A DNA stretch of 64,000 bases from NCBI GenBank assembly GCA_028343845.1, contig JAOLZO010000006.1, positions 1-64,000 on the forward strand. The letters run 5' to 3'. The notes under the pieces were generated by a model. It saw nothing but the letters and a program-made list of their open reading frames with translations, ran no database searches and had not been told where the DNA came from. This document shows, in pieces, positions 26,993-35,637 of the stretch; the first letter of the stretch is position 1, and the number at the start of each line of letters is the position of its first letter. This stretch comes from Verrucomicrobiota bacterium (GTDB lineage: Bacteria; Verrucomicrobiota; Verrucomicrobiia; Opitutales; Seribacteraceae). Position numbers and translations under genes: made by a program.

Positions 26993-28255
26993 ATGACAGA
27001 CGTTCAAATAATCGTACTTTGCGCCGCCGGGGCGCAAATACTCTTCGAGTGCTATCTTCGAAACGCTAACGAGCGACGGTTGCTTGACATGAAGGACACT
27101 CCTCCTGCGGAGGCGTCGGGTCTGATGGACGAACAGACCTGGGCAAAGGCAACTGATTATTCGATTGCGAAAAGCCGCTTTTCCACTGTCGAGGATATCT
27201 TTGGTTTTTTTCTCTTCATCGGAATCATTCTTTTTTTGTTCCCCTGGGCCTTTTCCCAATGGCCGTCATCGGGCAATGAATCGGTTTGGTTTTGCTCCCT
27301 CGTTGCAACGGCATTTCTACTCGCTCTTCAGGTGCCCAGCCTTTTCTTCGATTGGAAAAAACAGTTCTCGCTTGAGGAAAAATTTGGTTTCAACAAGTCG
27401 ACCAAAGGGCTTTGGGTCGCTGACAAGATAAAAGGGGCTCTTCTGGGGTTTGTTTTTTCTCTCCTCTTGTTCGCATTGATGATTTGGCTGTATCGTTCCA
27501 TTTCAGGCGCCTTTCCTCAGGCTTGGTGGATTCTTGTCTTCGTTGTGTTTTTCGGGATTCAGCTATTGCTGATGATTCTTTGGCCCAAGTTCATTATTCC
27601 TCTTTTTAATAAACTATCACCTCTCGAAGAGGGCGAACTGAGAGACCGCCTCATGTCATTGGCGGATAAAACCGGTTTTCAGGCTCAAACCATAGAGGTG
27701 ATCGACGGGAGTAAGCGTTCCGGGCATTCCAACGCCTACTTTACGGGGTTTGGGAGATTCAGGAGAATCGTTCTGTATGACACCTTGATCGAGCAGATGG
27801 AGGTTGATGAGATCGAGGCCGTTCTTGCTCATGAAGTCGGGCACTATAAGAAGGGGCATATACCCAAACGGTTGCTTGTTTCCTTTTTGATGGGACTGGG
27901 AGGATTTTATCTCTTGGCTGTTTCTCTGCAGAGCCAATGGTTGTACGAAGGGTTTTCGCTGGACTCCGGTCTAGTTGGATCCTTTGCATCCATGATCGTG
28001 GCCCTATCGCTGTGTCTTGGGTTTTTCACTTACTGGCTTAGCCCGATCAATAACTATTTTTCCCGTAAACATGAGTTTGAGGCCGACCATTTTGCAAAGA
28101 ATGCGGTAGGAAGCGGAGACCCTTTGATTTCTTCGCTTCGGAAACTATATGTCGAGAACCTATCCCATCCGCTTCCGCATCCCTGGATGGCTACTTTTCA
28201 CTACTCTCATCCGACTCTGCTGGAGAGGGAGAAGGCTCTGCGGGCCAAAGACTGA
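26993..28255 (+). CDS. Ste24/CAAX-type M48 metalloprotease, membrane bound
   Basis: Integral-membrane zinc protease of the M48A (Ste24) type. The zinc motif HEVGHYKKGH (HExxH) lies near residue 275, and the third ligand in EFEADHFA near residue 355. Several hydrophobic segments lie in the first 200 residues and around 290-340. Like other bacterial members it may act in membrane-protein quality control, since bacteria lack prenylated CAAX substrates. ATG 26993 is preferred because GAAGG (26983-26987) is 5 nt before it; ATG 26981 is an in-frame alternative. Length is about 420 aa, as in the family. Confidence 0.92.
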   Translation: MTDVQIIVLCAAGAQILFECYLRNANERRLLDMKDTPPAEASGLMDEQTWAKATDYSIAKSRFSTVEDIFGFFLFIGIILFLFPWAFSQWPSSGNESVWFCSLVATAFLLALQVPSLFFDWKKQFSLEEKFGFNKSTKGLWVADKIKGALLGFVFSLLLFALMIWLYRSISGAFPQAWWILVFVVFFGIQLLLMILWPKFIIPLFNKLSPLEEGELRDRLMSLADKTGFQAQTIEVIDGSKRSGHSNAYFTGFGRFRRIVLYDTLIEQMEVDEIEAVLAHEVGHYKKGHIPKRLLVSFLMGLGGFYLLAVSLQSQWLYEGFSLDSGLVGSFASMIVALSLCLGFFTYWLSPINNYFSRKHEFEADHFAKNAVGSGDPLISSLRKLYVENLSHPLPHPWMATFHYSHPTLLEREKALRAKD

Positions 28256-28262
28256 AGGGGAA

Positions 28263-28763
28263 CTATCCCTTTGGTGTGGTTTCTCGGTTTTTCTCATTCC
28301 ATTCCCTGAGCCTCCAATGACAAAGAATACCGAGAATTACGCCAACTGAGTTCATGAGCAAATCTCCGGGCGACGGAAATCTCTCCGGGATAAAAGCTTG
28401 CGTTAGTTCGTTGATGCAACCGTAAGCCAGTGAGAACAAGAAAGCTTGATTCTTCCATGCCAGACCGATTCTTTCGATCGGGCCCAGGTACCACGACCAT
28501 AGCCATGCCAAGACGAAAAAAAGCGGAAGATGACTCAAGTCCTGAAGCCAGTAAGGATAATCGAACAGTTCTTCCGAGAAGCGGATGAGAATCTCGTTTG
28601 CATCAAATCTTTTCAGTGCGTCAGGTTTTGGTAATCCGGTTATGAGCTGAAGAAAACACAAATAGCCCAGAGGGAGCGCGATCCATGAATTCCTTTTGGG
28701 TTTTTGACTCCAAAAAGCGATCCATCCAGGCAAGATTCGGAGCGGTTGTGATTTAGTTGGCAT
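28263..28763 (-). CDS. VanZ-like membrane protein
   Basis: 166-aa membrane protein with about four hydrophobic segments. The family motif INELTQAFIPERFPSPGDLLMNSVG near residue 115 corresponds to the VanZ signature (E-x2-Q-x5-R-x4-D-x3-N). Function is uncertain; VanZ gives low-level teicoplanin resistance in enterococci, but most relatives are unassigned. It is convergent with the protease (7-bp gap) and divergent from the FmdB-like gene. Confidence 0.85.
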   Translation of the reverse strand: MPTKSQPLRILPGWIAFWSQKPKRNSWIALPLGYLCFLQLITGLPKPDALKRFDANEILIRFSEELFDYPYWLQDLSHLPLFFVLAWLWSWYLGPIERIGLAWKNQAFLFSLAYGCINELTQAFIPERFPSPGDLLMNSVGVILGILCHWRLREWNEKNRETTPKG

Positions 28764-28821
28764 TTTCCTAGATGTTCTTTTGCTTGAAAGCCAAGCCTTA
28801 CTCTTTCAAAAGATTCTAACA

Positions 28822-29394
28822 ATGCCAATATACGAATTCTATTCCCCGGGTACGAGAAAGATATATTCGTTCTTTGCCCGGTCTCTGTCCCATGCCGAGA
28901 CCATTCCCGTTTGTCCCGATGGGAAAAAACACGAAATGAAAAAACTGATTTCCGGCTTTTCCATTACCGGACGGAATGGAGACGGACCTGAAACCGTTGA
29001 GGAAACCCCCAACCCCGAAGATCCTTTTTCCGGAATGGATCCAGGTCAGGCGGAGAAGGTAATGCAGGAGCTTGAGGGGGCGCTGGACGGAATGGATGAG
29101 GATAATCCGGATCCTCGGCAAATGGGCAGTTTGATGAGGAAAATGTGCGAGATGACGGGAGAGAACATGGACGAATCGATGGAGGAGGTGGTGAGAAAGC
29201 TTGAGGAGGGGATGGATCCGGATGAACTGGAGGATCGAATGGGTGATGTACTTGGGGACGATGGAGTTGGTGGGGAAGTTGGCGAAGGAGAGGAAGGGAC
29301 GGATGAAGTAAAGGCAAGGTTGAGAAGCTTAATGAGGAACACCTTGGCCCGCGATCCCGAGCTCTATGAATTTTCAGACTATCTGCCTCATTGA
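28822..29394 (+). CDS. FmdB-like protein with degenerate zinc ribbon and acidic tail
   Basis: 190-aa protein. The first 50 residues (MPIYEFYSP...PVCPDGKKHEMKKLISGFS) align with the FmdB/CxxC zinc-ribbon family, which begins MPxYEYxCxxC and ends ECPxC...VKRLISG. Here only the Cys in VCPDG remains, so zinc should not bind. The tail is very acidic and Met/Glu/Asp/Gly-rich (residues 55-165). ATG 28822 is chosen because the family begins with this MPIYEF; an upstream TTG (28780) would add 14 residues. Its last base pairs overlap the TTG start of the next lipoprotein gene, suggesting coupling. Confidence 0.75.
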   Translation: MPIYEFYSPGTRKIYSFFARSLSHAETIPVCPDGKKHEMKKLISGFSITGRNGDGPETVEETPNPEDPFSGMDPGQAEKVMQELEGALDGMDEDNPDPRQMGSLMRKMCEMTGENMDESMEEVVRKLEEGMDPDELEDRMGDVLGDDGVGGEVGEGEEGTDEVKARLRSLMRNTLARDPELYEFSDYLPH

Positions 29395-29849
29395 AAGCGT
29401 TTTTACTGCCGCAACTGATTAGACTGGGAGGAAGCTTTCTTCTTCTCCTTTGTTCGTGCGATTTTGACGATGATTCGCATGGCGAAGAAGAATTCCCTCA
29501 ATTTTGGAAGGGCAATGATTCTGCTTTCGATCGAGGGTTTTCTTTCCGCAAATCGGAAGGGAATGATTCCGTACTTTATCTCGAAAACTCGGATGAGCCC
29601 TTTAACGGTTTGATCGAGAGGAACTCATCGGGGGTTTTGACCCGTCAGTCTTTTTCGGAAGGCAAGCTTACAGGTAAAAGTTCCAAAAGATCGGTGGACG
29701 GTTCGTGGGTGGAAGCCAATTATCTGAAGGGGAAACCCCATGGTGACATGATTTTCTACTCGGCGGACGGAACCGTGCGATCGGTCATTACGTTCGATAA
29801 TGGACGGCTTGTCCCGAATGCCGGGGGTGGGGATCTGAGCCAGCCCTAG
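29391..29849 (+). CDS. Small lipoprotein with MORN-2-like repeats
   Basis: 152-aa predicted lipoprotein starting at TTG 29391, which overlaps the preceding stop (TTGA). The signal is LGGSFLLLLCSC, giving a lipidated Cys near residue 24. Three repeats then resemble those of the lipoprotein at 10752: SDEPFNGLIERNSSGVL, EGKLTGKSSKRSVDGS and KGKPHGDMIFYSADGTV. Function is unknown. The stop overlaps that of the convergent histidine kinase by 4 bp. Confidence 0.75.
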   Translation: MKAFLLPQLIRLGGSFLLLLCSCDFDDDSHGEEEFPQFWKGNDSAFDRGFSFRKSEGNDSVLYLENSDEPFNGLIERNSSGVLTRQSFSEGKLTGKSSKRSVDGSWVEANYLKGKPHGDMIFYSADGTVRSVITFDNGRLVPNAGGGDLSQP

Positions 29850-31495
29850 GGTTTTCTGGTCTTGATGAACGCTCTTGTCGCCCGTCTCATTCGTTTCGTG
29901 CGCAAGGACTGGTCGTCCTCGTCATCAATCGCCAATGGCAAAAATAGATAGAACGTGCTTCCTTTTCCCATTTCGCTTGAGAAGCCTATTTCCCCATTAT
30001 GGTCTTCGATGAAAAGCTTGGTGTTATAGAGACCGAATCCGGATCCGGAACTTGATTCCTTGGTTGTGAAGAAAGGGTCGAACAATTTCTCCTCTACGTC
30101 ATCAGGGATTCCCTTGCCGTTGTCGGTTAGGGAAATTTCGGCACCGTTCACGGGGGCGGTTCGAACTTCCCCCGAGGTTCCGTTCATAATCGGTTGGCCT
30201 TTTCTCACGCGTCTAAGGCAAATTCTGATTTTTCCGTTCCTCTCAATCGCGTCCCTTGCATTGATGGCCAAGTTTAGGATGACCTGACGGAATCCCGTTT
30301 CCTCAAGAAACGCCGGGAGGGGTTCGCTCCCGAAATCCGTCTGTAACTTGGCGCTTCGGGGAATGATAATCGCAACTAAATCCATCTGGTCCTTCAAGAG
30401 GAGTCGGAGGTCATGGATGGCACGGGTGGCAGGTTTTTCACGATGCAGGTCGATGATCCTGCGAACGAGCTTTTGGGCCTGCATCGCGCTTTTCTTGATC
30501 TGCCCCATGCCGTTTGCCATGGGGTCGTCCTTCTCCATCATTCCATGGTAGAGCTCGCTGATCGAAAAAATTCCCGCCATCAGGTTGCTGAAATCATGAA
30601 CCAATCCGTTTGTCAGGGTTGCCAGGCCTTCCCTCCAAACCGAATTCGAAAGGCGGTGCTCGGCAATCGCTTGCCGGGTAATGTCGATCAGGACCCCGTC
30701 GTAGCCCAAAAGCTTTTGGGTGGCGGTGATGATCGGAGTTCTTACGTCCAGCAAATAGACGACTTGGCCGGTGGGCGGCAGTTTTACCCTATATGAAAAG
30801 CTGAAGGTTTCTCGGTTTTTTCCGTTTGCATTCAATTCGTTCAGGAAGTGCTCACGGTCCTTCTCGAAGATTTTGCTGAGGAATAGCCCGCCGTTACGGG
30901 AGAATTCGGTGTGTTCGGCAGGAAACAGACGCTTGATACCCAGAGAGAGGTAACTGAAGGTCATGTCCGTTCGTTGGGTAAAGAAGATACCCGGAAAGTT
31001 ACTGACGTAGTCGGAGAGTCTGCTTTCCGCTTTCTGCAACCGGATCAAGGTGTTTGCCAAGGCTCGAGGGTCATTCATTAAGTCGCCCATGAAAGCCTTT
31101 TTCAGGGAGTCGTGGGGGGCTAGGGCGGGTGAAAGCGAAAGAACAACGCTCATGTCATGGCGCATGCAATTGAAATAGATGCCCATCGATGATTGCTGGG
31201 AGTCCGAAGAAAGGGGGAGAAAGCATTCGAAATCTTCAAGGTGGAATTGATTGGGGATCAAAAATCCCCAACTATTCTCCAAGGACAGGAAAAACGTCCG
31301 GAAATGCTGCCCTATGAGTTCTTCTACGCCTTTTCCCACCCATGAGGAAAAAGCCTCGGATACCTTTACGATGAGACCTTTGCTATCCAGGCCTATCTGA
31401 CAGTTTTCAAAATTCGGTGACTTCATTGAATCGTGATCCTTATCAAACAACTTTTTGCGATCATTGAAAAGACTCAAAAGCCAATCCTTTCCCAT
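29846..31495 (-). CDS. Soluble PAS-domain sensor histidine kinase beside the flagellar cluster
   Basis: 549-aa histidine kinase without membrane segments. Residues about 30-145 and 160-275 look like two PAS folds (GLDSKGLIVKVSEAFSSWVG; LGYDGVLIDITRQ). The phospho-acceptor is in GLVHDFSNLMAG near residue 300. The ATPase domain has the N-box NLAINARDAIE, the G1 box DNGKGIP, FDPFFTTKE and SGFGLYNTKLF. The HDFSN form and PAS layout resemble NtrB/AtoS-type kinases that feed NtrC-family activators of sigma-54. It diverges from flgB across 155 bp that contain a perfect sigma-54 site. No response regulator is in the window. A role like FlrB/FlgS is inferred, not shown. Confidence 0.9.
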   Translation of the reverse strand: MGKDWLLSLFNDRKKLFDKDHDSMKSPNFENCQIGLDSKGLIVKVSEAFSSWVGKGVEELIGQHFRTFFLSLENSWGFLIPNQFHLEDFECFLPLSSDSQQSSMGIYFNCMRHDMSVVLSLSPALAPHDSLKKAFMGDLMNDPRALANTLIRLQKAESRLSDYVSNFPGIFFTQRTDMTFSYLSLGIKRLFPAEHTEFSRNGGLFLSKIFEKDREHFLNELNANGKNRETFSFSYRVKLPPTGQVVYLLDVRTPIITATQKLLGYDGVLIDITRQAIAEHRLSNSVWREGLATLTNGLVHDFSNLMAGIFSISELYHGMMEKDDPMANGMGQIKKSAMQAQKLVRRIIDLHREKPATRAIHDLRLLLKDQMDLVAIIIPRSAKLQTDFGSEPLPAFLEETGFRQVILNLAINARDAIERNGKIRICLRRVRKGQPIMNGTSGEVRTAPVNGAEISLTDNGKGIPDDVEEKLFDPFFTTKESSSGSGFGLYNTKLFIEDHNGEIGFSSEMGKGSTFYLFLPLAIDDEDDQSLRTKRMRRATRAFIKTRKP

Positions 31496-31620
31496 TGAAG
31501 TCGGAAAAGTAGGAAAAAATTGCCATTTTGAAAGAAATATGGATTGAGCGCGGATGATGCTATGATGAGGATTGACTGTAATAACGGGATTCCTTCGCTT
31601 GCAAACAATTAGCTTTGATT

Positions 31621-31636
31621 TGGCACAAAGATTGCA
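31621..31636 (+). promoter_or_regulatory. Sigma-54 (-24/-12) promoter of flgB
   Basis: TGGCAC (31621-31626), 5 bp, then TTGCA (31632-31636): a full match to the consensus TGGCAC-N5-TTGCW. With C of GC at -12, transcription would begin near 31647, only 4 nt before ATG 31651. No Shine-Dalgarno sequence exists in or before that interval, which fits a leaderless message. Confidence 0.85.
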
Positions 31637-31650
31637 TTGTTTGCCTCCAA

Positions 31651-32040
31651 ATGGCAGAATTACTTGATAATCTTTATAGTCAGGAAAACTATTTGATCTC
31701 CAAAAAGTTGCTTGATGCTACCCACCTTCGCCATGAAGCCCTCTCCAACAACTTGGCCAACGTGGAGACTCCCGGTTTCAAGCGACGGGACTTGCCGAAG
31801 ACTTTCTCCGTCGAGCTCAGGCGGGCCGTGGACAGAAAGGATTTTCGGAGGGTGAAGGGATTGCTTCCAAGAAGCGCTGAGGATCGTCAGGCCAAACCCG
31901 TGCGGATGGATGGCAATACCGTTCAGTTGGACGAAGAAATGCTTGCTATGAACAGGAATGCTCTGAATTACGATTATCTAAGTGGCGCAGTCGGTGGTTC
32001 CATTAAGGAACTGAACAAGGCCATTCGCGGTAGGGTCTAA
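31651..32040 (+). CDS. flgB: Flagellar basal-body rod protein FlgB
   Basis: Proximal rod subunit of 129 aa, the first gene of the flagellar run. SQENYLISKKLLDATHLRHEALSNNLANVETPGFKR carries the rod/hook N-terminal signature (ANNxANxxTPGY/F). The start ATG 31651 is chosen because homology begins at MAELLDN; an upstream in-frame ATG at 31615 would lie before the predicted transcription start. It is followed 23 bp later by flgC. Confidence 0.95.
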   Translation: MAELLDNLYSQENYLISKKLLDATHLRHEALSNNLANVETPGFKRRDLPKTFSVELRRAVDRKDFRRVKGLLPRSAEDRQAKPVRMDGNTVQLDEEMLAMNRNALNYDYLSGAVGGSIKELNKAIRGRV

Positions 32041-32063
32041 TTGACCGAAGGAGGATAAGAATA

Positions 32064-32504
32064 ATGGCCATGAATCTCATACCTGGAATCGAGTCAACCG
32101 GAAGCGCCTTGTCCGCGGAGAAGATCAGACTCGAAATAATCGCCCAAAACATTGCAAACTCCAATACCACTCAAGATGCTTCTGGACATGTCTATCAGAG
32201 GAAAGAGGTTGCTTTCGAGGAGTTTGTCAAAACTCCCGACAGGAGAGTTCCCGGTTACGTCGACGAAAATCTTTATCAAGGTGTTCGCGTTACGGACGTT
32301 TACAATGACCAAACTCCCGGAAGGATGATCTATAACCCCGGGCATCCCCATTCCAACGATGACGGCATGGTCCAAATGCCTAATGTCGATGTTTCCCGTG
32401 AGATGATCGATTTGATCAGCGCGTCCCGGGCATACGAAGCGAACTTGACCGTCGTGAAGACTTCCAGGCGAATGGCTCAGCAAGCCATGGCAATCGGCAA
32501 ATAA
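32064..32504 (+). CDS. flgC: Flagellar basal-body rod protein FlgC
   Basis: Proximal rod protein of 146 aa. IAQNIANSNTTQDASGHVYQRKE near residue 30 is the rod signature; the C-terminal end has PNVDVSREMIDLISASRAYEANLTV, as in FlgC. A strong GAAGGAGGA lies before ATG 32064, one of the best ribosome-binding sites in the cluster. Confidence 0.95.
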   Translation: MAMNLIPGIESTGSALSAEKIRLEIIAQNIANSNTTQDASGHVYQRKEVAFEEFVKTPDRRVPGYVDENLYQGVRVTDVYNDQTPGRMIYNPGHPHSNDDGMVQMPNVDVSREMIDLISASRAYEANLTVVKTSRRMAQQAMAIGK

Positions 32505-32522
32505 TCATTTTACCATATAATC

Positions 32523-32945
32523 GTGAACGAAATATCATCCCTTCCCAGTCTTAACGAACTGCTCTCGCAGAACCCTAACCTTAAGCCTAATCAGCAACTT
32601 GACAGGTTTGCCCAGTCTTCCTCCGAGATAGGGCAGAACTTCGGTTCGTCGTTCACCGACAGCGTGGGGAATGGAACTGCAGTTGTTCCTATTGACAAGA
32701 CGACCCCAACCGAGCGGGTAACCGCACCCGGGTTTGCCCAGATGTTCGAAAACTTCATCAAGGGCGTTGATCAAAAGAAGAAAATTTCGAAAAGGGAAAC
32801 CCAAGACCTAATTCTCGGCCGATCCGACAACATCCACGAAGCCGTGGTCAAGTCGCAAGAGGCCGGAGTCGCTTTTAACCTCATGATCGAAGTTCGTAAC
32901 AAGCTTGTGGACTCTTACAAGGAACTCATGAGGATGCAGGTATAG
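32523..32945 (+). CDS. fliE: Flagellar hook-basal body protein FliE
   Basis: FliE joins the MS ring to the rod. The C-terminal half is typical: FENFIKGVDQKKKIS, IHEAVVKSQEAGVAFNLMIEVRNKLVDSYKELMRMQV. At 140 aa it is longer than the usual 100-110 because of about 60 N-terminal residues rich in Asn, Gln and Ser. The start is GTG 32523, 18 bp after flgC. Confidence 0.93.
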   Translation: MNEISSLPSLNELLSQNPNLKPNQQLDRFAQSSSEIGQNFGSSFTDSVGNGTAVVPIDKTTPTERVTAPGFAQMFENFIKGVDQKKKISKRETQDLILGRSDNIHEAVVKSQEAGVAFNLMIEVRNKLVDSYKELMRMQV

Positions 32946-32974
32946 AATGTTTACTATTTAACATATTATTTTGA

Positions 32975-34549
32975 ATGAAAGAGAGATTTGAAAAATTAAA
33001 TCAATTGTGGGGAGACCTTGATTCTTCCAGAAAAATCGGGCTAGCCGTTGCGGTTCTCGGGATTGTCGGGCTCAGCATAGGCATTCTTAGCTGGTCTGGC
33101 GGGAGCGGAGACATGAGAGTCCTCGTGAGCGGAACCGACGCGAAGGACTTGGGAGAGGTCGTTGACGTACTCAAGTCCAATCAGGTCGAATTCGAGTACG
33201 GAGAGTCCGGAGACACCATCCTCGTTCCCGAGGAAAGCTTGCCTGCCATGAGAATGGAGTTGGCCATGAAGGGCTTGCCCAAGAGCGGTGACGTGGGATT
33301 TGAGATTTTCGATGAAGGTAACTTCGGGATCAGTGATTTCGTTCAGCGAACCAATCACACCCGTGCCATACAAGGCGAACTGGGGCGTACCATTGCGATG
33401 ATGGATTCGGTGCGTTCGGCCAAGGTTTTCGTCGTTAAGCCGGAGAACAACCTTTTGCTCAGCGAAGACCCCAATGACCGCCCAAGTGCCTCGGTTTACG
33501 TAGATACGGCTGGAAATACTTTGGACAAGAATAATGTCAATGCCATCCAGTTTTTGGTTTCGCGAGCCGTCAAGGGCGTAAACAAGTCAAACGTTTCGGT
33601 TTTGGATAACCAGGGTAACGTTCTTTCCGAGGAAGGTGATTCCGGAGGAGCTGCTGGTGTTGCCGGGCAAATGATGAAGGCTTATCAGGCTCAGGAAAAA
33701 AGATTGCAAGACAAGATCGTGACCATGCTTGCTCCTATCGTTGGTGGTCAGGACAAGGTTGTCGCACGCGTATCCGTAAACCTTGATACGAAATCCTCCA
33801 CCATGCTTGACGAAAAGTTCGATCCGGATGGTCAGGGCGGCGTACCCAGGACCCAGACTACGGACAAGGATGACGCGAAGACCGTTGAAACTCAGCAAGG
33901 CAATAATGCTGCCGGAATGGGCGCGAACGTTCCGAACGTCAGCCAGGATGCGACGATGCAGGATCCGATCATGGCTGAGAGCGAAGAGAAGAGAGAATCC
34001 AAGACCACAGATTACGAAATCAGCCGCAAGCTAAACGAGACGGTCCAGGAACCAGGCGCCATTGTCGGGAGGAGTGCCGCAGTGCTTATCGCTCGGGGGG
34101 AAACTCCAAAAACCGCTGCAGAAATTGACGTCATCAAGGAGTCAGTGGTAAATGCCATTGGAGCTCGGTTCGATGAGAAGACGGACTTGGCGACCCACGT
34201 CACCGTTCATGAGGTTGAGTTTATGGAGAGTTCCGCCTTTGGTGCGGCCGGAGATGCAATTGGCAAATGGCAAAGTCTGATTGAAGAATACGGTTCGCTT
34301 TTCAAGACTTTCCTCGGTCCTCTTTTGGCCATTATCATGTTCTTCGTTTTTATTCGCATGTTCAAGAAATTCAAGCCAAGCGAGGCCGAGGTTCAGGTTT
34401 TGGACGAAGACGATCAGCAACTTCTTGCCGGTACGCGTAGTTTGGGCAGTGGCCTGACGCCAGAATTACTTAATGACTTGATTCAGGAAAAGCCGGACAA
34501 CGTGGGTACCGCCTTGAGGCGCTACTTGGAAACCGGGTCTTCATCTTAG
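32975..34549 (+). CDS. fliF: Flagellar MS-ring protein FliF
   Basis: Inner-membrane ring protein of 524 aa. The first membrane segment is at residues 22-42 (IGLAVAVLGIVGLSIGILSW); then come the YscJ-like domain (FEYGESGDTILVPEESL, AMKGLPKSGDVGFEIFD, FVQRTNHTRAIQGELGRTI), a periplasmic region and a second membrane segment near residue 450 (FLGPLLAIIMFFVFI). The C-terminal tail ends VGTALRRYLETG and would bind FliG. The leader before ATG 32975 is very AT-rich with no Shine-Dalgarno sequence. Confidence 0.97.
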   Translation: MKERFEKLNQLWGDLDSSRKIGLAVAVLGIVGLSIGILSWSGGSGDMRVLVSGTDAKDLGEVVDVLKSNQVEFEYGESGDTILVPEESLPAMRMELAMKGLPKSGDVGFEIFDEGNFGISDFVQRTNHTRAIQGELGRTIAMMDSVRSAKVFVVKPENNLLLSEDPNDRPSASVYVDTAGNTLDKNNVNAIQFLVSRAVKGVNKSNVSVLDNQGNVLSEEGDSGGAAGVAGQMMKAYQAQEKRLQDKIVTMLAPIVGGQDKVVARVSVNLDTKSSTMLDEKFDPDGQGGVPRTQTTDKDDAKTVETQQGNNAAGMGANVPNVSQDATMQDPIMAESEEKRESKTTDYEISRKLNETVQEPGAIVGRSAAVLIARGETPKTAAEIDVIKESVVNAIGARFDEKTDLATHVTVHEVEFMESSAFGAAGDAIGKWQSLIEEYGSLFKTFLGPLLAIIMFFVFIRMFKKFKPSEAEVQVLDEDDQQLLAGTRSLGSGLTPELLNDLIQEKPDNVGTALRRYLETGSSS

Positions 34550-34590
34550 AGCAAGCGGCCTTTTATTAATGCCAATCAGAGGATAAGGAA

Positions 34591-35637
34591 ATGGAAGAGG
34601 TAGCCGAAGAGGAAGAAAGCGTATACGAACGCTACTCGAGGATGTCACGGCATCAGAGATTGGCCCTGCTTATGATCGCGTTGGGTTCTGATGCTTCGGC
34701 CACGCTCCTCAAGCGTTTTGACGTCAAGGATTCAGAGAACATCTGCAAGGAAATTGGCAATTTTCCGATCGTCGATCAGGAAATGAAGGATTGCGTACTG
34801 GACGAATTTTCCGAACTCATCGAATCAAGTGTTAATTCAAATTTGGGGGGGTTGGGTTTTGCCCAAAAGACTTTGGAATTGGCTCATGGTGATTTCAAGG
34901 CCAACAATATGATGAACAGAATCGCTCCCGTCCGGGATTCCTTGGAATTCATGGATGACATCAAGGAGATGGATTCGGGGCAGATTTATAACGTTCTTCG
35001 TTTCGAGCAACCCCAGACAATTGCTTTTGTCTTGGCGAATGTCGATGCGGACAAGGGTTCCGAGGTTCTTCAGATGATGCCTCCGAATATTCAGGAACAA
35101 GTTGTGGAGCGAGTCGGTTCAATGGAAACGACCCCCATGGATCAAATTGAAGTCGTTGCAAATTCACTCAATTCCCGTATGGGCAAGAAAGGGCAGTCGC
35201 CCCGGGTGAAGACTGGTGGAGTCAAGTCCGCTGCCGATCTCTTGAACTGGTTTGATAAGGAGGAAGGTAAGGAACTCCTCAAGAGCATCGAGAAAAGAAA
35301 CCCCAAGCTTGGAGGTTCGATTCGACAAAGAATGTTCCGTTTCGAAGATTTGACCAGGCTCAGTGCGGGAGATATTTCCAAGATTACCAAGGAAGTCGAT
35401 CAGGACGATTTGATCATTGCCATGAAGAATGCTTCGGCTGAATTGAAAAAGGCAATTTATACGACCATGTCCAAACGAGCGGTTGAAGCATTGGAAGAAC
35501 AATTGAGTTTCCTCGGACCCAAACGGCTTTCCGAAATTGAGGCTGCCCAGGACCGCGTTATCCAAATCGTTCGTGAACTCGAGGAAGACGAGGAGATTAT
35601 CCTTGATACCGGAGGTAGCGACGTTGTCGTACAATAA
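34591..35637 (+). CDS. fliG: Flagellar motor switch protein FliG
   Basis: C-ring and torque protein of 348 aa. The family motif FEQPQTIAFVLANVD near residue 132 corresponds to the usual EHPQT segment. The C-terminal domain (FEDLTRLSAGDISKITKEVDQ...LSFLGPKRLSEIEAAQ) carries the charged helix that meets the stator. GGATAAGGA precedes ATG 34591. The TTG start of fliH lies 14 bp upstream of the fliG stop, in another frame. Confidence 0.96.
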   Translation: MEEVAEEEESVYERYSRMSRHQRLALLMIALGSDASATLLKRFDVKDSENICKEIGNFPIVDQEMKDCVLDEFSELIESSVNSNLGGLGFAQKTLELAHGDFKANNMMNRIAPVRDSLEFMDDIKEMDSGQIYNVLRFEQPQTIAFVLANVDADKGSEVLQMMPPNIQEQVVERVGSMETTPMDQIEVVANSLNSRMGKKGQSPRVKTGGVKSAADLLNWFDKEEGKELLKSIEKRNPKLGGSIRQRMFRFEDLTRLSAGDISKITKEVDQDDLIIAMKNASAELKKAIYTTMSKRAVEALEEQLSFLGPKRLSEIEAAQDRVIQIVRELEEDEEIILDTGGSDVVVQ

